A DNA stretch of 64,000 bases, taken from NCBI RefSeq assembly GCF_965638725.1, contig NC_134949.1, positions 108,234,586 through 108,298,585 on the forward strand. Direction: 5' to 3'. The notes beneath the pieces are model-generated. The model was not told the DNA's origin and did not search any database. It worked only from the letters and a program-made list of their open reading frames with translations. This stretch comes from Aptenodytes patagonicus. Lineage: Eukaryota > Chordata > Aves > Sphenisciformes > Spheniscidae. A program made the position numbers and the translations under genes. Below, one piece after another: positions 57,927 through 64,000 of this stretch (its first letter is position 1; each line of letters begins with the position of its first letter).

Positions 57927-60900
57927 AAACCAAGCCAATCCCCAAAATAAAATTTGACTTCTAATAGCCATCAAATATGGTACAGGATCATTAGATTAAC
58001 CTTTTGTTATGATGAAAAGCATTGCTGTAAGACGTGTTTCAGCTGTAATTAATGGGATCAGTAGGTTTGTGCTCCTTATTACATTGAAATGGATAAAGAT
58101 TTTAATTTAGATAAATGGGTACCTGGCATGTTTTTTTTTTTATATATATGCTGCTTTCATGTTGGTTTCTGAGTTCTGCGATGATTAAGAGATAATTGCT
58201 TTTCCTGTAGTGGCCAGTGTTGAAGTTGGATGGCAAGAAGGAAGTATGTTCTTTGTGCAGATGTTGCTTCTGCAGCAACATCCAGAAAGAACGATGGAGC
58301 TGGTGTTTGTGTGTAATGCATGACAAAACAGCTGCCTCTGCCCAACGCAGTGAACTCGGCTGCCCTTTTTGCTGGTTTGCCTCTGCCCAGTTTAGAGAAC
58401 TGTGGCAAAGTGTGCCTCTTCAGGCTTAAGAAATAGATGAGTTGGTTTAAACGCTAGAGATCATTATTCAGTTAGAAGAAGTTTGATATCTGTGCCAAAA
58501 CTATTCTGGGAAGGTCCCTGTTGGATGCTGGAGCAGGGCAATATGTATCAAGCAAGTGTGCTGGCACCTTCACGCCTCCCTGAACTGATTTCTCTCTCTT
58601 CTGCACCAGGGCATCTCCTTGCCATCTTGGCACTTGCCCTGCACGCCTGGGATCCCGCATGCCCCGCGATGCCCAGCAGCTGGTGCCAAGCAGGGTGGTA
58701 GGGTCCCTTCTGTTCCTTCGTGACTGCAAAGGTAGTAGGACATCTTGGGTGAATGAATGACTTAAGTGTGTCTATATATAAAATGGACATTCCAGCACTT
58801 GTACTTCATAGATATATTGAAAACTGTCAGCTGTGCGGATAGTCCTGGAATTGAAGTATTGAAGTAAGGAATAAAAATGCACTTAGGCTAGAAAGTATCT
58901 AGTTCAAATAATCTGTTACAGCTTGCAATTCTTTTCCTTTGGTCTGACTGTGGGCTAGTTTAATCAAAGCCATTTAATTCCAGCAAAGGTTGCTCAGATG
59001 CCACAGTGTGGAGTGCCACTAATGATCCCCCGAAAGTTGTGCTGCAGAGCAACTCTGAAATAATGATGCTCAGTATTTACAGATGTTAGCACAGTCAAAT
59101 GCTTGCACATTGCTGGAGGTAACCTTGTAAAGACAAGTGACTATTACAAGTTTGGGGTCTCTGAAACAAACCTGTGGTGAATAGCTGGAGCATCAGCGGA
59201 CTGCTATTAGCAGCGCTGTATTCAGGGAAGCAGCAGATCCTTCTTTCTTTCTTCTTCTCTCATCCCCTCCTGGTGGGATAACAAAATGCAACAAAAAGGA
59301 GTTTTGTTCATCAGACATGTCAGGCATTTTGAACACCAGGTGATTATTTCTCAGTCCTTTTTCCCCAGAAATTTCCCTCCAGCTAGAAAAATAGATGCAC
59401 TCCAGCTGAGGCTCCTTGCCCTGTGCAACTGACAGTATCATACATGTTTTTCCCTGTCTGGCTGAACACTTGCCAGACCAAGGCTTAAGGTCTGTTAGCC
59501 TTAATAGGCTTTAAGGAAAGAACTGTTTGATTGTTTCTTAATAATGCAATCTTTTTTTCAGCCTAATGTAATTAAAAATCTTTTGCTGCCATGATGGTTG
59601 TTACAGAATATCCAGAAGGAGGATATTGACCAGTCTTCAAAGTACAAGGTGTTGGTGTCTTGGTGGCTTTTCTTTTGCTAATATGTAAGAGTAGAGAAGA
59701 GGCCCTTGTGACCTTTTATTCAGCTGTTGTGAGTGTGCTTTCTTGAGTTTTTGTGTGGGTAAGAAGTATGCCTTAGAAGGAAGCTCAGCTGCGTCATTAA
59801 TGGTATTGTGCTAACAGAAGTCTGCAGTATAATTGTTGAGAAGAGACATCTGTTTAGGAAATTGGTAGCAGGGGCCTCTTAATTTGCTTGATTCCATGGC
59901 ATGACAAAGTTATTTTCCAGTCTGAAACTGAAGCTAAAGTAGTTGGTTTTTGACCGCAACTGTACGTGCCATTTTCATCTTATAAGGATAATAGTAACAA
60001 CAGTTATTTCTTCAGGCTTCTTTAGCTGCATGTGTTGGCTGCGTTGCAGGTTGACAATAAAAATGTTGTTATAAATTGCAATGACTTACCTATGGGAATA
60101 GGTCTTTTTAATATTCTCAGTTTGCCATAGGTGATGATTACTGCACTTGCACTTTAAAAGCAGTTATGTAAAACCAGCAAAAGGTGTGTCACGGGAAAGG
60201 CAATTGCCTTTGAAAAGTTTTCATAAGCTGTGCTATTAAGTATTTATATGTGTGGTCTCAGAGCAGGCAGACCAAAAAGTAACTGCCTTTAAGAATGTCA
60301 CAAATGTTGCTTGGGACCCCTGGGAGAAGCAATATGGATCATTTACCTATCAAAAAAAGAGACTGATGAGCAGAGGAACTTTCTTCTAATTGTAGTAAAA
60401 ATGTCAGTCTGTGCAATTCTTGCTGTTTCAAGCCTTTGCTTTTCATTTAAGAGTCTCCTGCCCTTTAAGAACATTTGATCAGAACATTAAAGGCACGTTC
60501 AAATCCTGTGTCGTCTTCAGTCAGGATATTTTTATTCCTATACGTATGCTACAGATGCTAGAGAATTAACAATTCAGTTGGTAGGGGATGAGGAATCCAA
60601 ATGCCTCCTTTTGGACCTAGTTTTGTGTGGCTAAAAATTACGTTTTACCAGCTATAAAGAAGCTTCTAGTGCTATTGCTATAGTCATATACAGGAGAGGT
60701 GTTTGAAAAGACAACCAAGACCGCCTATATCTACTGACTTTAGCCAAAAGGCATAGAATCAATTGCTTGCTTTTCCTAAAAGCATGGCTCACAACCGCAG
60801 AAAAGCTCATAAAGATCTCCTATTCTCCATGAAACAGGATAAAGAACCTCATGTACCAATTTCTTGAGAAAGCCTTTCAACATCTAGTTGACTTCCTGCA

Positions 60901-63291
60901 TATCTTTTAACCAAGATGAAATGTCCTTTAACATTTAAAGCAACTGAGTATCAACCTTAGGAAATAAGTTATACTTAAGTATCTAAAATTGTAGTGATTT
61001 AAAAGAATTAAGTATTGTTTAATAGTATTGCCTTCATCTGATATGTTGCAAACATTGTGTTGGGGACTATATTTATCTGTTCAATTGTATATTCAATAGC
61101 TAGGCTTGATGGTGCCCCTGTTCCTCTAGGCACTACTGCAATTTTCCTGCCTGTACATATGGAGTTAATTAAATAAACCTTCTCTATAAAGGAGACATAG
61201 CCCTTCTTTCAGTACATAGAATTATGGTAGTAATAATAATAATGAGTGGCAATGGAAAATTTACATACATATAGCTTTAATTATCCAGATTTTCTGTGTT
61301 TGGGCATCTGGATTGCCAGCAGTACATGACATCTTAATTAGTTGGGTTTTTTATTAACCTTTCAGATTTTTGATAATATTAGCAGCAGAGTGTCCATGAT
61401 CAAGGGAGGGAAGCTCAATATTTCCTGCCCCCCTATTTCCTTCCTCATGTACTAGAAATACAGAAACTAGTGAAGTTAAAGACAAGTTTTGGGCTTTTGT
61501 TTTAGCTGCAAAGCAATGTAAAAAAAGGATGACTTAGTCCTCCAGGAGAGCAAGAGGAGAGTACTTAGTCTACTTCTAGTGGCAAAAGTGTCTTGAGGAC
61601 AAGTCGAGCTCACTCCTCTGTTTCGTACAGCTTTTAGGATATCTTTCTGTGCAATTTGACCAAACGCTCACATTTGGCTGTCTTTCCCCATCCATACCAA
61701 TTGGCAGCAGCCAGTTGGTTGCATTTCCCCTGCCCATCTCTGTACAGTCTGCAAGTAGTCTGAGCAACGAGCACTGTCCATTAGCTCTGCAGTAGAGAAC
61801 CCAGCAGCAAATCATTCCTGATTCATCTCCCAGGTAGCAGATTTGCTTTTCAGCTCCAGTGCTTCTGATCTGTAAGGTAGAAACCCAGCTTAAGTGCACT
61901 GAAAGGTTACAGATGGCCTTGTTAGCTCTTGCTTGGACTTCTTTTGATGGAGGAAGTACAATGCAGGCCTTATGAGTGTAAGGGGGAATACTGAAAACAC
62001 TGGGCGATCTATTAAGCCTGGAGAACCAGGTGGAAATATAATGGGCATCTAGGATGCTGAAAAGCCCTTTGAGACAAGGAGCTTACCGTTAAGAATGACT
62101 TTCTGTTCTTAGTGGTACTTTGCATTTATAATTTTTTTTATCTTGAAGCAATTACGATTTCACTTGGGTGTGGAACTGTAGATGAGTTTTTGAAGGTGCA
62201 AGCTAGGGTTAGGATGCAAGCACTTTTGCTTCCCAGCCATCTGTTCAGGCAGTTAGAAAATGCCTGCTCTCCTAAAGCACCAGTGCTTAGGAGCTTTGAT
62301 GGATGTGCAGGGTGAATTGAAATCAAATGCTGAACCTGTTAATTGAGCCATTAAAATCACCCTGCTAAGAGGTGTCTCCTCTGAGGAAAGGCCATCTAAG
62401 TTTAAGTGCCTTAAGAGTATGGATTCAGACACAGCAAATCAAAATGCTCATCATGCCTTGTATAAGGCTGCAGTAATTTTCTTAGCTGCTAGTGCAACAA
62501 GAGGACAGAGTGTAAATAACTTAAACAACTTAGCTGGTCAGCAGCTGTAAACTCCTCTCCAAGTAAAGCCAGTGGAAAAATTCTTTGACTAAGTACTCCT
62601 TAATGTGTTTAAATTAAGGATAATAAGACAGAAGGAGGTCCTCGTGTTTTCTTCTACCCGAAGCAGAGGTACAGGTTGAAGGTCTCTTACATCCTTGAGT
62701 TACATCTTTTTATGTATCCATGAAGAATAATTTTTGTAAGATTTCTCTCCAAGTCTTATTTTCTCTAGTAAGAAAACTAATTTTCCAGAAACAAGAGCGT
62801 GGCTGAAAATAACTGTGCCTCAAAGGGCCACATTCTCCTCCTTGTCAAGTTAACTTGGTGCTTAACTGGGAAGTCGGTCCTTTTTTCCATTTCGGATGGC
62901 TGAAGCTAATCTGTGACACATATTTGATTTCAGTGCTGTTGGCAACAGGTATTGTTTGAAAGCAGTGGGACCAGAAAACAGCTTTTCTGCCAAGGATGGC
63001 AGATGACCCAGCACCAGATGAGGCATCACCAGTGTTGTTCTGGGGCAGGTTATCCATGCAACATGCTTGCATATGGGCCACAAAGGTACACTTGGCACCT
63101 CAGTAAGCAGACTATGCACATGAAGTTCAGGAAAGAAAATTGGAGCAATCTGTGTGGTTGGTAGGCTGTCTTAAAGCACATCTAAGTCAGCTTCCTCTCT
63201 TAGATTGAGCTTTACCTTCATGTTTTACACTGAGTAAGCCTGTCTTTCTTGGCAGAAGCTGGATGAAGGATTAAAAGTTACAGAAAGCTGC

Positions 63292-63317
63292 TTTTTTTTT
63301 TTTTTTTTTTTTTTTTT
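63292..63317. repeat. T26 homopolymer
   Basis: Twenty-six consecutive T residues after AAAGCTGC; not attached to a recognised retrotransposon. Confidence 0.9.
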
Positions 63318-64000
63318 CCTGTTGGAGAAAGCTGTCCTTAGGCTTAAGCTCCTGATAGTAGAGAAAAGTCCACAGTTAATATTTGTTCTAAGACAGTGGT
63401 ACCTTGCTTGAGTGTATGGATGAAATAAAACCTAGCTGGGGCTGTCTTTGTAGCAATGACACTAAATAGAATGGACTTTGGGAACTAGCTGACTTTCCCA
63501 GTCCCCAAGTGACCACCCTGTGTTCCCTCTGGGAAACTCCCTTTTAAAACCTTGAGAGAAATGGCCCTAGCAGCCACCCATGTTATAAATCCCAAAGGGG
63601 CAAGCTTCAGCTTGCACCCTGTCTCCTTGTCTGCACTGGTCAAAAGGATTAAACCTAATCACTCAGAAAGTGGGGGGGAATGACAGCTGCCTGGTGCACC
63701 TCTGGCACGGCTGGAGGTGGTGTATGTCTTCCCATTGCCTCTTCATCCATGAACTGTGGCTTGAAAGCCCCATGGGGAAGGTCAGAGAAGCTATTCTCAC
63801 AGGAAGGCCTTCTGCTGTGTTCAGAATTAAAAAAATACCATGCTGGAGCATTAGAGAGCAAGCTGGAAGTAAATTAAAACAAATCAATTAGCTACAAGTG
63901 CCATTCAGAGTATTTTGGATTGGAATAGGCACCTAAGAGCATGAAGTATTCTGTCAGATTATTGAACATAAGGGTGGAAAATGGAGGAAGTCCATTTTAG

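Larger units (their letters stand above)
56335..64000. other. non-coding region with homopolymers
   Basis: No gene recognised. A GC-richer block lies at about 56540-57080 with overlapping open frames on both strands but no domain. A C17 run is at 57910-57926 and a T26 run at 63292-63317. Confidence 0.55.

Noticed and set aside
58217..58429. Cysteine-rich 70-codon frame resembling zinc-finger spacing
   Set aside because: The cysteines do not follow C2H2, RING or PHD spacing; no neighbouring exons.
1..64000. CRISPR arrays, bacterial operons, phage genes
   Set aside because: No regularly spaced identical repeats, no dense gene packing; the window is clearly vertebrate nuclear DNA.

Overview
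The window looks like avian, probably neoavian, nuclear DNA. The evidence is several 5'-truncated CR1 LINEs ending in the avian octamer-type tail (ATTCTATG), avian solo LTRs, AT-rich single-copy DNA between them, and one intact vertebrate receptor gene. No bacterial, phage or CRISPR features were seen. Species cannot be fixed from the sequence alone.

Layout. (1) 1-1.2 kb: one immunoglobulin-like exon on the plus strand that resembles the second Ig domain of CD200 receptors. It has features that make its functionality doubtful. (2) 1.4-2.5 kb: a 1.1-kb solo LTR carrying an internal degenerate minisatellite. A 351-bp copy of the same family without that insert lies on the minus strand at 16.7-17.0 kb. 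(3) 4.9-5.5 kb and 28.9-29.5 kb: two copies of a second LTR family. They share U3-like and terminal parts but have different middles; the second keeps a 5-bp target-site duplication, a perfect CRE and a TATA box. (4) CR1 fragments at 6.55, 13.16, 15.9, 20.8 (minus), 33.05 and 44.5 kb, from at least two lineages. (5) 30.9-31.35 kb: a short CpG island with GC boxes and a CTCF-like motif, not linked to any gene visible here. (6) 40.4-41.5 kb: the only complete gene, HTR1F (5-HT1F serotonin receptor), minus strand, with its coding sequence in one exon, a splice acceptor 38 nt before the ATG and a candidate poly(A) signal about 350 nt past the stop. (7) 45.2-64 kb: mostly featureless non-coding DNA with simple repeats, a perfect 26-bp tandem duplication and a strong CTCF-like site at 52.24 kb.

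The genes do not form a visible pathway. HTR1F would be read from a promoter beyond 41.5 kb (in a 5' exon not identified here) toward lower coordinates. The Ig exon would belong to a plus-strand gene whose other exons are mostly upstream of the window. I found no convincing new biological system. The most interesting items are the orphan CpG island with CTCF-like sites on both sides of HTR1F, the broken-looking CD200R-like exon, the LTRs with modular interiors, and several perfect short palindromes and hairpins.
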